40,663 bases of DNA from Salipaludibacillus sp. CUR1 (GTDB taxonomy: Bacteria; Bacillota; Bacilli; Bacillales; Salisediminibacteriaceae): positions 1 to 40,663 of the forward strand of contig NZ_JAIWPE010000004.1 of assembly GCF_021028955.1 (NCBI RefSeq), read 5' to 3'. A model generated the notes under the pieces. That model ran no database searches. It had not been told where the DNA came from and saw only the letters and a list, made by a program, of their open reading frames with translations. Below, piece after piece: positions 17,724 through 26,331 of the stretch (the first letter of the stretch is position 1; every line of letters starts with the position of its first letter). The position numbers and the translations under genes were made by a program.

Positions 17724-18005
17724 GTGTTTGTTAAACATTTCACATAAACTTCCCAAGTAATTTATTCCACCTGTAGTTTTTCTTACCGGCTTAGAGATCC
17801 CTTTGGAAGATAATAGCGGCATATTAAACTACTCCGCTTCCAATATGGCCGCGAAGGTTTAATCCTTACTCTCTATTAATTCAGTTGAATGTCCTGGGGC
17901 TTCCAACTGTTTTTTTAACAAAACTCTGAAACTCCCACTTCTTAATTAGGTGTCAAAACAAGCAATCACTTAATTTCTTCATATATATATTAGTACTCTA
18001 CAGGA
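17724..18005. other. Intergenic region, no gene seen
   Basis: About 280 bases between the feo promoter and the 72-residue gene, which are divergent. AT-rich sequence near 17980-17996 (a run of TATATA, then TATTAG) could be the -10 region for the small gene, but I see no convincing -35. No terminator or riboswitch recognised. Confidence 0.4.
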
Positions 18006-18020
18006 AAGGAGTGATCTGAG

Positions 18021-18239
18021 TTGGCAGAAAACAAAAGGAACGATGGGAGAGAAATTTTATGTATCGGTATCTCGTCTCCAATTGATATTGTACTTTTTGA
18101 TATTCCACTTCAAATCGAGATTCCGTTAGTAAGGTTATCTTCCTCCGACACATTAAGCGACGATGAATGGAAACAGTTATCAGATGAACTTACAGGTTTG
18201 CTCGATGCGCTCGGTAACCGGGGAAGCACCGACGGCTAG
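18021..18239 (+). CDS. Hypothetical protein, 72 aa
   Basis: TTG start at 18021 with a strong AAAGGAG ribosome binding site ten bases upstream. The protein begins MAENKRNDGREILCIGISSP, then has alternating hydrophobic strands (IDIVLFDIPLQIEIPLVRL) and an acidic amphipathic C-terminal helix (SDDEWKQLSDELTGLLDAL). One Cys, no membrane segment. I recognise no family. It converges on the hydrogenase operon and diverges from the feo operon; neither context fixes a role. It is supported by the ribosome binding site and codon pattern rather than homology. Confidence 0.6.
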   Translation: MAENKRNDGREILCIGISSPIDIVLFDIPLQIEIPLVRLSSSDTLSDDEWKQLSDELTGLLDALGNRGSTDG

Positions 18240-18318
18240 AATTAGCCTGTTAAAAAATCATCCTGCTAATTGGACGGGCCCCTGCCACGGTTTGCAGCAG
18301 AGCCCTTTAAATAGATAA

Positions 18319-18333
18319 GGGGTCAGACCCCCC
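18319..18333. repeat. Palindromic repeat, copy D, overlapping a stop codon
   Basis: GGGGTCAGACCCCCC. On the minus strand the repeat reads as the last codons of the hydrogenase protease gene: GGG GTC TGA gives Gly-Val-stop. The hairpin may also end transcription of the hydrogenase operon. Confidence 0.88.
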
Positions 18334-18790
18334 ATTTTTTTACAGTGATCTTCTCAATGATTTTCTCCACGCGGGCTGTAATATCGCTAAGTTTTTCATT
18401 TAGCTGCTGGCTTAACCCGAGATGAAAGGATATGTCGCACGGCTCTATACCGATAACATATCCTTTTATCCGGTCCCGCTCGTGGTAAAGGGCATTAAAT
18501 AAATGCAAGTTATGCGGCGATAGGGTCAATTCCTGTTGTTCATTTAAGTCAGAGAGACAGAAAAGAGACACGTCTCCTGGGTTTTTTCCTGATATAACAG
18601 CATCTACGATTACAACATGGGATGCTCCTTCAATTTTTTTCAGACAATAATCAATGTCTGATTCCCCAATGACATATTGGATAGCATCAAAATCCTGCTG
18701 GTGTTCCGCCAGTTTTTCAACCACACACATACCGATTCCGTCATCCCTCATTAAATGATTGCCAATCCCTAAGATCACTGTTTTTTCCAT
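18323..18790 (-). CDS. [NiFe]-hydrogenase maturation endopeptidase (HyaD/HybD/HupD type)
   Basis: Cuts the C-terminal peptide from the large subunit once nickel is in place. 155 residues. The family marks are seen: GIGNHLMRDDGIG at residues 8-20, where D17 matches the Ni-sensing acidic residue of HybD; VDAV with D63; and SPHNLHL with H93. These three match the positions of the HybD metal ligands (Glu16, Asp62, His93). It is the last gene of the hydrogenase operon; its ATG overlaps the large-subunit stop by one base (TAATG). Its substrate is clear, since the large subunit still carries a 14-residue tail after the DPCxxCxxH motif. The last residues KWGV are partly encoded by an inserted-looking palindromic repeat. 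Confidence 0.95.
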   Translation of the reverse strand: MEKTVILGIGNHLMRDDGIGMCVVEKLAEHQQDFDAIQYVIGESDIDYCLKKIEGASHVVIVDAVISGKNPGDVSLFCLSDLNEQQELTLSPHNLHLFNALYHERDRIKGYVIGIEPCDISFHLGLSQQLNEKLSDITARVEKIIEKITVKKWGV

Positions 18791-20202
18791 TAAAACACCT
18801 TAATAGTTTTGACTTGTTTACCCTTGCTGAATACATGCGTAGCGCAAGACATGCACGGATCAAATGATCTGAGGATTCTTCCGATTTCCGCCGGGTTATC
18901 AGGATCGTCAACAGGGGCACCTATTAACGCTTGTTCCGCCACCCCTCGGAAACCTTTATCGTCCCGGGGTGAAAAATCCCATGTTGATGGGGTAATAATC
19001 TGATAGAATGACAGCTTCCTGTCCTGAATTTTGAGCCAGTGACCAAGTGCTCCCCTTGTTGTATCAACCAGCCCTCTTCCGGTCGCCATCTCCGGAAGCT
19101 CATATTTTTTCTGCATATCCACTCCGGGGACGACTTTCCTGAGTAATGTTTTCATAATATCTGCAATCTTTTTTGCTTCAAGAGCTCTTGCAATCGTCCG
19201 GTCCATAGCTGAGATGCCATTTTCATAGGCACCGCTTAATATTAACCTGGCTAAAGGACCGACTTCCATCGGCAGACCGTTGTACCTCGGGGATTTTACC
19301 CAGGAGTATGCTTTCTGCTTATCCCTGTCCGGTTCAGGGACAGTCTCATCCGGAAGATACGTATTCTGCTTTGATTTAAACCAGGAATAATCTATTTTTT
19401 CCGTTATCTTATTTTCATCAAACGGTTCAGGATATTCCAATTCCGGAGTAGACACGAGCGGGTCAACATACAACGTTCCCAATTCTTTATAATTATTAAA
19501 AGATCCAAATGTTAACAGATTCCCGTATCCTCCCCCCATACGGAAATACTCCGGATAATACCTGGCTATATCGTAGACATCCGGAATCATTTTTTCTTCA
19601 ATAAACGCTGTAATAGTCTGTAAAATTTCATCGAGCTGAACAATTTTTTCAGAAGTGGCCTGAGTGGTTATACCGCCGATAAACACCCCGTGGTTATGCG
19701 GAGCTTTTCCTCCTAACACAGCGAGCATTTGATGAGCTGACCGGCTGATCGGAAGAGACTCAAAATAATGGCGTGAAAGACGATCGTTCACATTCTTAGG
19801 GAGCCTGAAATCATTATGGTCTGCTTGAAAAAGAACATTCTCGCCGATGAATACATAATCAGGAGCGGTGTACTGGTAGAAATGACGGATGTGATTCTGC
19901 AGAAATTCACAGCAATGAATAATATCTCTTAAATATCTCCCTTGCTCCAAAGGTTCAATAGCCAATGCATCTTCTAATGCTAAAGAAGAAGCCATAGAAT
20001 GTGCCGCAGAGCAGATTCCGCAGATCCGCTGGGTAAAATACACGGCGTCGAACGGGCTTCTTCCAACAAGCATCTGCTCAAACCCCCGAAATAAATTGCC
20101 TGTCGTTTTAGCATCCACTATTTCATTCCGGTCAACTGTCACTTCTATTTCCATAAAACCGCTAATCCGAGTTAAAGGATTAATGACAATTCGCTTACTC
20201 AT
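18790..20202 (-). CDS. [NiFe]-hydrogenase large (catalytic) subunit
   Basis: Binds the Ni-Fe(CN)2CO centre that splits H2. 470 residues. The N-terminal ligand motif is RICGICSAAH with C61 and C64; the C-terminal one is DPCMSCATH with C450, C453 and H456, followed by 14 residues to be removed by the protease. The SCATH form and the lack of a Tat-exported partner suggest a group 2-like or other cytoplasmic-side uptake enzyme rather than a standard group 1 periplasmic one; this class call is inference. Overlaps the small-subunit gene by eight bases and lies downstream of all six hyp genes. Confidence 0.96.
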   Translation of the reverse strand: MSKRIVINPLTRISGFMEIEVTVDRNEIVDAKTTGNLFRGFEQMLVGRSPFDAVYFTQRICGICSAAHSMASSLALEDALAIEPLEQGRYLRDIIHCCEFLQNHIRHFYQYTAPDYVFIGENVLFQADHNDFRLPKNVNDRLSRHYFESLPISRSAHQMLAVLGGKAPHNHGVFIGGITTQATSEKIVQLDEILQTITAFIEEKMIPDVYDIARYYPEYFRMGGGYGNLLTFGSFNNYKELGTLYVDPLVSTPELEYPEPFDENKITEKIDYSWFKSKQNTYLPDETVPEPDRDKQKAYSWVKSPRYNGLPMEVGPLARLILSGAYENGISAMDRTIARALEAKKIADIMKTLLRKVVPGVDMQKKYELPEMATGRGLVDTTRGALGHWLKIQDRKLSFYQIITPSTWDFSPRDDKGFRGVAEQALIGAPVDDPDNPAEIGRILRSFDPCMSCATHVFSKGKQVKTIKVF

Positions 20203-21100
20203 CCTTCACCACCCTTGTCGTGTCAAAACTGATGAACGGAGCCATCGCATCAGGAAAACCGAATTGGGAACAGCCGATGCACGGAGTATCATCACCGATC
20301 GGCCAGTTCACACGGCCATTCCACTGCCTTGTAGGGCAGTCCGTGCGGGTCACCGGTCCCCTGCATCCTAATTTAAATAAGCACGTTTTATCCCCAAGTT
20401 TCTCCGCAAAAATGCCCCTGTCGAAAAAAGGCCTTCTCGGACAGCGGTCATGAATAAGTGTGCTGTAGAACATGAGCGGGCGGCCTAAGTTATCTGTTTC
20501 CGGCTCACCATACAGTAGCAAGTGGGCTAACGTTCCTAAAAACCAGTCGGGATTAACGGGGCAGCCCGGCAATTTAATCATCTCCCGGTCAAGAAGAACC
20601 TGTTGCAGGCTGACCGATTCTGACGGATTCGGTTTAGCAGCCGAAACCCCGCCATGTGTGGCGCACGCCCCAACGGCTAAAATATGTGACGCACGTTCCC
20701 CAAGGATAGTAGCGGCTTGAAGACCGGTAAGCGGCTGACCATCCAGGCTGCCGATTACATTGTATAATCCGTTATTTTTTAAAGCGACAGCGCCTTCCAC
20801 TGCCAGAATAAAATCTTCATCTAAGACAGCCATTAATTTCTCTGAAGCCCGCTCTCCTTCTGCCGCCATTAAACTGTTGCTGTAGCGGAGGTCAACCAGT
20901 GAATTCAGCGTATACTCGAACGAAGGATTCTGTCCGTTCAGCAACGAAATAATATTGCCCGAACAGCCATTTAACTCCAGATACACTAAATTTCTTTTGT
21001 TAATAAGCCCTTTCTTCAGGTTTTCATCTGCAGCATTTGTCAGCCTTGCTGCAATTGCTTCATTGGTCAAAGATTCCGGAGGTAATACAACCTTTTTCAT
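20195..21100 (-). CDS. [NiFe]-hydrogenase small (electron-transfer) subunit, no Tat signal
   Basis: 301 residues from ATG 21100, which has GGAGG eight bases upstream. Carries three Fe-S clusters that pass electrons from the active site. Distal cluster ligands: H217, C220, C240, C246. Medial cluster ligands: C255, C274, C277. Proximal cluster: C46, C146 (GACATHGG) and C180 (LPGCPVNP), but the fourth position is Asn49, in NGCSGN where the usual motif is CxGC. The CSGN form is also seen in cyanobacterial-type HupS. There is no twin-arginine signal and no C-terminal anchor, so the enzyme should stay on the cytoplasmic side. Its ATG overlaps the stop of the cytochrome b5-domain gene (ATGA), implying coupled synthesis of the two proteins. 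Confidence 0.94.
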   Translation of the reverse strand: MKKVVLPPESLTNEAIAARLTNAADENLKKGLINKRNLVYLELNGCSGNIISLLNGQNPSFEYTLNSLVDLRYSNSLMAAEGERASEKLMAVLDEDFILAVEGAVALKNNGLYNVIGSLDGQPLTGLQAATILGERASHILAVGACATHGGVSAAKPNPSESVSLQQVLLDREMIKLPGCPVNPDWFLGTLAHLLLYGEPETDNLGRPLMFYSTLIHDRCPRRPFFDRGIFAEKLGDKTCLFKLGCRGPVTRTDCPTRQWNGRVNWPIGDDTPCIGCSQFGFPDAMAPFISFDTTRVVKDE

Positions 21101-21633
21101 TCCGCCAGCCTCCCCACGATTGGCAATGTAGCCAGTATGGACTCCTGCCCGGCATGGCACGAGGCAAATTCAGCCGTATAGTCTTTTCCCGCAACCAGTC
21201 CGAAATGGGTGGCCGCCGCCCACGCACGGTTATTTGTGACGTCATACACCACTCCGCCAACCGCCACATAGGCAGGCCGGCCATTTTTCCCGTCATAAGT
21301 TTCTAATTCCTGAAGCGTCAGAGTTCGTTCACCTGGAGGAGGCAATGTCTGGTTCGGTAAAGGTGTGACTGGAGGAACAACCGGCTGAGCCGCTGTCCCA
21401 GTTTGTGCGGGCAAGGCCGGTGCCGGAACCGTTGAAAAATAATAACCGGCCATCATAGCTTGGTTTGCCAGCATCTCACTTAGGAAATGCATAGTTGAAA
21501 CGGTATCCCATAATCGCTGAAGGGTTTGAGAGTTATCAGAAGAGTCATTCATAACCGAAAGTGAATGGATATCCTGCCGGGCCTGAGTGACAAGATGGTT
21601 CATTTGGAGCCTGATCAAGGCAATGTTTTGCAT
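21097..21633 (-). CDS. Cytochrome b5-like heme-binding domain protein in the hydrogenase operon
   Basis: 178 residues in three parts: a helical N-terminal region (1-65), a Pro/Ala/Thr-rich linker (about 68-101), and a C-terminal cytochrome b5/MAPR-type domain starting LTLQELETYDGKNGRPAYVA, then VVYDVTNNRAW, THFGLVAGKDYTAEF and CHAGQESILATLPIVGRL. H143 and H160 are placed as possible heme ligands. No membrane segment or signal peptide, so it appears cytoplasmic. AAGGGGGAGG precedes ATG 21633, and the stop overlaps the small-subunit start. A likely job is to take electrons from the hydrogenase; no membrane cytochrome b gene is present in this operon. That role is inferred from position. The domain could also bind another hydrophobic ligand. 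Confidence 0.88.
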   Translation of the reverse strand: MQNIALIRLQMNHLVTQARQDIHSLSVMNDSSDNSQTLQRLWDTVSTMHFLSEMLANQAMMAGYYFSTVPAPALPAQTGTAAQPVVPPVTPLPNQTLPPPGERTLTLQELETYDGKNGRPAYVAVGGVVYDVTNNRAWAAATHFGLVAGKDYTAEFASCHAGQESILATLPIVGRLAE

Positions 21634-21688
21634 AAATTCCTCCCCCTTAAAAAGGTTTACGTTATCCTATGCAAATTGAACCGCAACA

Positions 21689-22696
21689 TTAACAAATTCT
21701 CGGCAGCACCATTCCGGAAAGACGGGTAAGACGCCTCGTTGTGTTAACAGGCGTTTTTAATTTCAGCTTGCCTGCTTTTTCAGATATGGAAGTCACGAGG
21801 CCAATAAGTCTGGCATTCTTACCGAATTTATGGGATTGCAGTAAATGAATCACCTTGTCCGCTTCCTTTGAATCGACAATAATAACGGCTTTTCCCTCGT
21901 TAGCCAAATAGAGAGGGTCAAACCCTAAAATGTCACACGCTCCTTCTACCTCCTCGCGTACAGGTATAGAAGTCTCCTTTAACTCGATAGAAGCGCTGAA
22001 ATCTTCGCAGAGTTCAACCAGTCCTGTCGCGAGACCTCCCCGCGTCAAGTCCCGCATTACCCGAATCCCATCTGTTTGCTGGAGTAGCTGGTGAAGAAGA
22101 GTGTTTAACGAGGCACAATCGCTTTTTACATCGGTTACTAAGCCTAGCTGCTGACGGGCACTCAAAATCGCAATTCCGTGATCACCTATCGTTCCAGTGA
22201 TAATGACGGCGTCTCCTTTTTTCATCCCAGCAGGATTTATATACTTTTCCCCGATGGCGCCTATACCGGTGGTATTAATAAATACTCCGTCAACACTCCC
22301 CCTTTCCACGACTTTCGTATCTCCGGCTATGATTGAAACTCCCGCAGTTTCAGCTTCAGCTGCCATGCTTTTAACAATTTTCTTTAAGTCACTGACGGGA
22401 AACCCTTCCTCAATCATAAAACCTGCCGTTAGAACCTTTGGCACAGCTCCTGTTACCGCCAGGTCATTAACTGTTCCTGTTACAGCCAGCTTGCCTATAT
22501 TTCCCCCGGGAAAAAAGAGCGGATCCACCACATAGCTGTCTGTCGTCACAGCCATTTTCCCAGAAAAACAGGGAATAACCGCAGCATCTAAACGCGCCTG
22601 CTCAGCGTGGCCAAATGACTGAATAAAAACCTCCTGTATAAGCTGATGAGTTAATTCTCCTCCTTCACCATGAGCTAAACTGATCCGTTCAGCCAT
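21689..22696 (-). CDS. hypE: Hydrogenase maturation protein HypE
   Basis: Dehydrates the carbamoyl group on its own C-terminal Cys to a thiocyanate, the source of the CN ligands of the Ni-Fe site. 335 residues from ATG 22696 (GGGAGG nine bases upstream; the longer frame to 22759 runs into hypD). Seen: AHGEGGELTHQLI at the N-terminus, the PurM-like ATP-binding TDSYVVDPLFFPGGNIG and DLTRGGLATGL, and the C-terminal PRIC with the essential terminal Cys. Follows hypD by two bases. Confidence 0.97.
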   Translation of the reverse strand: MAERISLAHGEGGELTHQLIQEVFIQSFGHAEQARLDAAVIPCFSGKMAVTTDSYVVDPLFFPGGNIGKLAVTGTVNDLAVTGAVPKVLTAGFMIEEGFPVSDLKKIVKSMAAEAETAGVSIIAGDTKVVERGSVDGVFINTTGIGAIGEKYINPAGMKKGDAVIITGTIGDHGIAILSARQQLGLVTDVKSDCASLNTLLHQLLQQTDGIRVMRDLTRGGLATGLVELCEDFSASIELKETSIPVREEVEGACDILGFDPLYLANEGKAVIIVDSKEADKVIHLLQSHKFGKNARLIGLVTSISEKAGKLKLKTPVNTTRRLTRLSGMVLPRIC

Positions 22697-22698
22697 AA

Positions 22699-23805
22699 TT
22701 AGTCCTCCCTCATGAAGTGGTAGTGGGCTGCACAGGTCCCTTCCGAAGAGACCATACACGGTCCAACCGGCTTAGAAGGCGTGCAGGCTTTATTAAACAG
22801 GACACACTCTTCCGGTGTAATAACGCCCCTGATAATGTCGCCGCAGCGGCATTTCGTTTTCTTCGGTACTGCCGGCAAAACATTAAATTTCTTTTTTGCA
22901 TCAAACCGGGCGTATTTTTCTCTTAAGACAAGCCCGCTTCCCCGGATCTCTCCTATTCCACGCCACTCTTCATCTGCTCGGGTTAAATATGTTTCCATGT
23001 AGTGTTGTGCTGTAAAATTGCCTGCCTCGTTAACGACATAGGTGTAATCATTAATAATACCGGTTCTTCCTTCGTGGAGCTGGTTCAGTAATTTTAAAAG
23101 GCCGCTGAGAAGCTGTACAGGTTCAAACCCCGTAATCACTCCGGGTATCTGATAGTCGTCATTTAAAAAACGGTAGCTTTGTTTTCCTGTCACGATGGAC
23201 ACATGCCCCGGCAGCAAAAAGCCGTCCAGCTCGACCTCTCCGGATTGAAGCAAGGCTCTTAAGACGGGTGCCACTAACTTTGTCGTCATCCAAATAGAAA
23301 AATTAGTCAAACCTTTCTTTTCTGCCTCACGGACCGCAGCGACTAAAGCGGGAATGGTCGTTTCAAAACCAATCCCTAAAAAAATAACTTCTTTATCCGG
23401 ATGGTCTTCTGCAATCTGTATGCTGTCAGAAGGCGAGTAAATAACTCTGATATCACTGCCGTTTGTTTTTGCTTGCAGCAAAGAAGAACCAGACCCCGGA
23501 ACGCGCATCATATCGCCGAATGAACAAAGGATGACATTGTTTTTTTCTGATAAACGGATCATGGCATCTATCGCTTTTTGATCTGTTACACAGACCGGAC
23601 ATCCGGGCCCTGCTATTAGCCTCACATAGTCTCTTAATCTCGTTTTTATGCCTGACTTAGCAAAGGCCATCGTGTGAGATCCGCAAACTTCCATCACTGC
23701 CGGCATTCTTCCTTCTCTTTTAATAAAGGTCTCAGCTGATTTTGCAACCGCGTCTGCCAGCCGCCGGGTTAATTCAGGATGTGAAAAAATCTTTGTCTCT
23801 AGCAT
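22699..23805 (-). CDS. hypD: Hydrogenase maturation protein HypD
   Basis: Fe-S protein on which the Fe(CN)2CO unit is assembled together with HypC. 368 residues. Conserved blocks: MEVCGSHTMAFAKSGI, AGPGCPVCVTDQ, GIGFETTIPA, and a C-terminal Cys set (KCRCGDIIRG, EECVLFNKAC, GPCMVSSEGTC) that binds the [4Fe-4S] cluster. The start at 23805 has GGAGGG upstream and overlaps hypC by 32 bases. Complete and normal length. Confidence 0.97.
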   Translation of the reverse strand: MLETKIFSHPELTRRLADAVAKSAETFIKREGRMPAVMEVCGSHTMAFAKSGIKTRLRDYVRLIAGPGCPVCVTDQKAIDAMIRLSEKNNVILCSFGDMMRVPGSGSSLLQAKTNGSDIRVIYSPSDSIQIAEDHPDKEVIFLGIGFETTIPALVAAVREAEKKGLTNFSIWMTTKLVAPVLRALLQSGEVELDGFLLPGHVSIVTGKQSYRFLNDDYQIPGVITGFEPVQLLSGLLKLLNQLHEGRTGIINDYTYVVNEAGNFTAQHYMETYLTRADEEWRGIGEIRGSGLVLREKYARFDAKKKFNVLPAVPKKTKCRCGDIIRGVITPEECVLFNKACTPSKPVGPCMVSSEGTCAAHYHFMRED

Positions 23806-24013
23806 CCAGCAGCTCCCTCCATTCTTTTATACTGGCATTGGCATACTCTTCATCAATAATAACCATCGCCTGTCCGGCATGGATGAGAACATAGTTATTT
23901 AAGGCAATTTCAGGAACGAACAGGATCCCTACAGTCATTTTTGCTCCCATGACATCGACTAACGCTTTTTCACCTTCAATTTTAATTACTTTTGCAGGCA
24001 CTCCTACACACAC
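23774..24013 (-). CDS. hypC: Hydrogenase maturation chaperone HypC
   Basis: Small OB-fold chaperone that binds HypD and the immature large subunit through Cys2. 79 residues beginning MCVGVPAKVIKIEG, the family signature. The start is GTG at 24013, with GAGGTG seven to eight bases upstream, overlapping the end of hypF by ten bases. There is one hypC only, and no hybG/hupF duplicate. Confidence 0.96.
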   Translation of the reverse strand: MCVGVPAKVIKIEGEKALVDVMGAKMTVGILFVPEIALNNYVLIHAGQAMVIIDEEYANASIKEWRELLDARDKDFFTS

Positions 24014-26331
24014 CGTTTATCACCTCTTTTTTTATGACTCAGTGACTTTATAGCTTGGGCGGCAATGGTGAGCTGACCAAGAGACAGTCCGCCGTCATGG
24101 CACGGTATTTGTTTATGTGTAAACACGGTAAAGCCTTTTTTCCTAAGCTGCCTTTTCACTTCTTTTCTCAAGTAATTATTTTGGAAAGATCCTCCCGATA
24201 GCACGACTGTCCTGTTCAACTCCGGCCTTTCAGCTATAACCGATAAAATTGTCTGGACGCTGGAGGACACAATCGTCTGGTGAAACTTGTGAATGATGTT
24301 CCTGGTAGCCAAACCCTGCTTTTTTTCCTGGATAATCTCATAAATCATCGCGGAAAAATCGAGCAGATGACCATGACCTTGAGAAGTGATGAGCCTAAAC
24401 GGGTACGTTTCTTCTTCATGATCAGTGACAGCTGTACCGTCTATGACATCTGCTAACTTAACCGCCGCTTCACCTTCATACGTCGATATAGTACAAATTC
24501 CCAGTATAGCGCTCACCGCATCAAACAGTCTGCCGCAAGTACCTGCTAAAGGGGAGTTGATTCCGTTTGCGACCATCCGGCTGATCACGTCAAGATCACC
24601 CGTTTGCTCCGGAAACAGGTCAGCGGCAAGTTTTCTGCCTTCTTCAGGCCAGTAGTGAAGCAGCATACCGGCGGCTGTTCTCCACGGTTCCCTCACTGCT
24701 TTTTCACCGCCAGGGAGCGGGGTGTATGATAAGTGCCCCAGACGTTCGACAGAGTCAGCATTGCCGTACAGGAATTCGAATCCCCAAATATGGCCGTCTT
24801 CACCATAGCCTGTGCCATCGAGAATAATTCCGAGACAAGGTTCCACCAGGCTGTTATCTTCCATGCAGGACACGTGATGGGCATGGTGATGCTGGACAGG
24901 GACTTTAATCCCCGGCAGTTTTTTCTCTAAAGATGCCGTTTCATAGAGTGGATGCTTATCGAAGGCGATACATTCCGGCTCACTTTGAAGCCAGTTTTTG
25001 TAATGGCAGAGAGTGTCTTCCAATGAATGAATCATTTCTTCACTTTCCACATCTCCTATATGCGGACTCAAATAAATATAATGCTCCTTTCCGATTGCAA
25101 ACGTATTTTTCTGATCGCCTCCTATAGCCAGAATGTTATTCACGTTGAGCTTGGATGTAACCGGTTCCGGCACATAGCCTCTGGCCCGCCGGAGAAATAT
25201 TATCTCCTCTCCGTCCCATTGAACGACTGAATCATCGACAGGTCTCTCAATCGGCCGGTTATGAGTTAATAGATAATCACACAAGTTATTCAGATCACTC
25301 TGAGAGTCGTCTCTGTAAGAGATAGGCAGTCCCGATGTGTTGGCGCTCGTCATCACCAGACAAGGTAAGTCTCCAGACAGAAGAAGATGATGGAGAGGGG
25401 TATAAGGCAGCATGACGCCGAGGGTAGATAACCCCGGGGAAAGAATGTTTGGTAAAGAGCACCCTACCTTTCTGCGCAGAATGACTATCGGCATTTCCAG
25501 GCTTGAAAGCAGCTGTTCTTCATTCTTTGTTATACTGCAAAACTCTCGTGCAGCTTCCACGGACTTCACCATGACGGCAAATGGACGTTGCGGCCTCCTT
25601 TTTAATTGCCTGAGCCGTGCAACAGCAGGAGTCTGAAACGGATCGCAGGCGAGATGATAGCCCCCTATCCCTTTTATTGCCGTTATTTTTCCTTTTTTTA
25701 AAAATTCGATAGTCTGGCTTATCGCATGGGCATTTTCACTGAGACGCTGCCCTGCGTGGTTAATAAGACTAAGTCTCGGCCCGCATGCCGGGCAGCAGAC
25801 GGGCTGGGCATGATGACGGCGGTTTCCGGGATCTTCGTACTCTTCCTTGCAGCTGAGGCACATTGGAAAATCTTTCATCGCTGTAAGCGGTCTGTCATAC
25901 GGCAAGCCTTGAATAATTGTATAGCGGGGTCCGCACTGGGTGCAGTTAATAAACGGAAAGTTGTGACGTCCGTCCGCCGGGTCGTTCATTTCTGCTGTAC
26001 ACAGCTCACATACAGCAGCATCCGCAGGCAGCCATGGGACAGCCTCCCCTTCGTTTTCGCTCGGGACAATTCTAAATTCATCCAGGCCTGAAGGAGCTGC
26101 TTCCTGAATGGTTATATTAGCCACTTTTGCCAGCCGGGGCGGCGAGTGTCTAACCTCATCTGCCAAGTTTCTTAACCGGCTTTTATCTCCTTCAACATGG
26201 ATCAGCAAGCCGTCCAGGTTATTTTGAACCGTCCCTTTAAGGCCATATTTTTTTGCAAGACTATAAATAAACGGCCGGAAGCCTACCCCTTGGACCCTTC
26301 CGGTAACCGTGATTTTTAACGCGAAAGGCAT
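24004..26331 (-). CDS. hypF: Carbamoyltransferase HypF
   Basis: Makes the carbamoyl group for CN synthesis from carbamoyl phosphate and ATP and transfers it to HypE. About 775 residues. Domains in order: acylphosphatase (TGRVQGVGFRPFIY near the start); two zinc-finger pairs (CELC...CTQC and CLSC...CPAC); a YrdC-like ATP domain (KRRPQRPFAVM, TSANTSGLPISY); and the Kae1-like transferase domain with HHHAHHVSCMEDN, LDGTGYGEDG and VLSGGSFQNNYL. I chose ATG 26331, with GAGAGG about nine bases upstream, since the family starts just before the acylphosphatase motif; GTG 26364 and ATG 26355 are in frame. Overlaps hypB. Lying between hypB and hypC is an unusual but known order. Confidence 0.96.
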   Translation of the reverse strand: MPFALKITVTGRVQGVGFRPFIYSLAKKYGLKGTVQNNLDGLLIHVEGDKSRLRNLADEVRHSPPRLAKVANITIQEAAPSGLDEFRIVPSENEGEAVPWLPADAAVCELCTAEMNDPADGRHNFPFINCTQCGPRYTIIQGLPYDRPLTAMKDFPMCLSCKEEYEDPGNRRHHAQPVCCPACGPRLSLINHAGQRLSENAHAISQTIEFLKKGKITAIKGIGGYHLACDPFQTPAVARLRQLKRRPQRPFAVMVKSVEAAREFCSITKNEEQLLSSLEMPIVILRRKVGCSLPNILSPGLSTLGVMLPYTPLHHLLLSGDLPCLVMTSANTSGLPISYRDDSQSDLNNLCDYLLTHNRPIERPVDDSVVQWDGEEIIFLRRARGYVPEPVTSKLNVNNILAIGGDQKNTFAIGKEHYIYLSPHIGDVESEEMIHSLEDTLCHYKNWLQSEPECIAFDKHPLYETASLEKKLPGIKVPVQHHHAHHVSCMEDNSLVEPCLGIILDGTGYGEDGHIWGFEFLYGNADSVERLGHLSYTPLPGGEKAVREPWRTAAGMLLHYWPEEGRKLAADLFPEQTGDLDVISRMVANGINSPLAGTCGRLFDAVSAILGICTISTYEGEAAVKLADVIDGTAVTDHEEETYPFRLITSQGHGHLLDFSAMIYEIIQEKKQGLATRNIIHKFHQTIVSSSVQTILSVIAERPELNRTVVLSGGSFQNNYLRKEVKRQLRKKGFTVFTHKQIPCHDGGLSLGQLTIAAQAIKSLSHKKRGDKRCV

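Noticed and set aside
18240-18318. Hairpins around AATTAGC/GCTAATT and GGGC-CTGC after the hydrogenase operon
   Set aside because: Stems are short or imperfect with long loops, and the T run is not placed as for a terminator.
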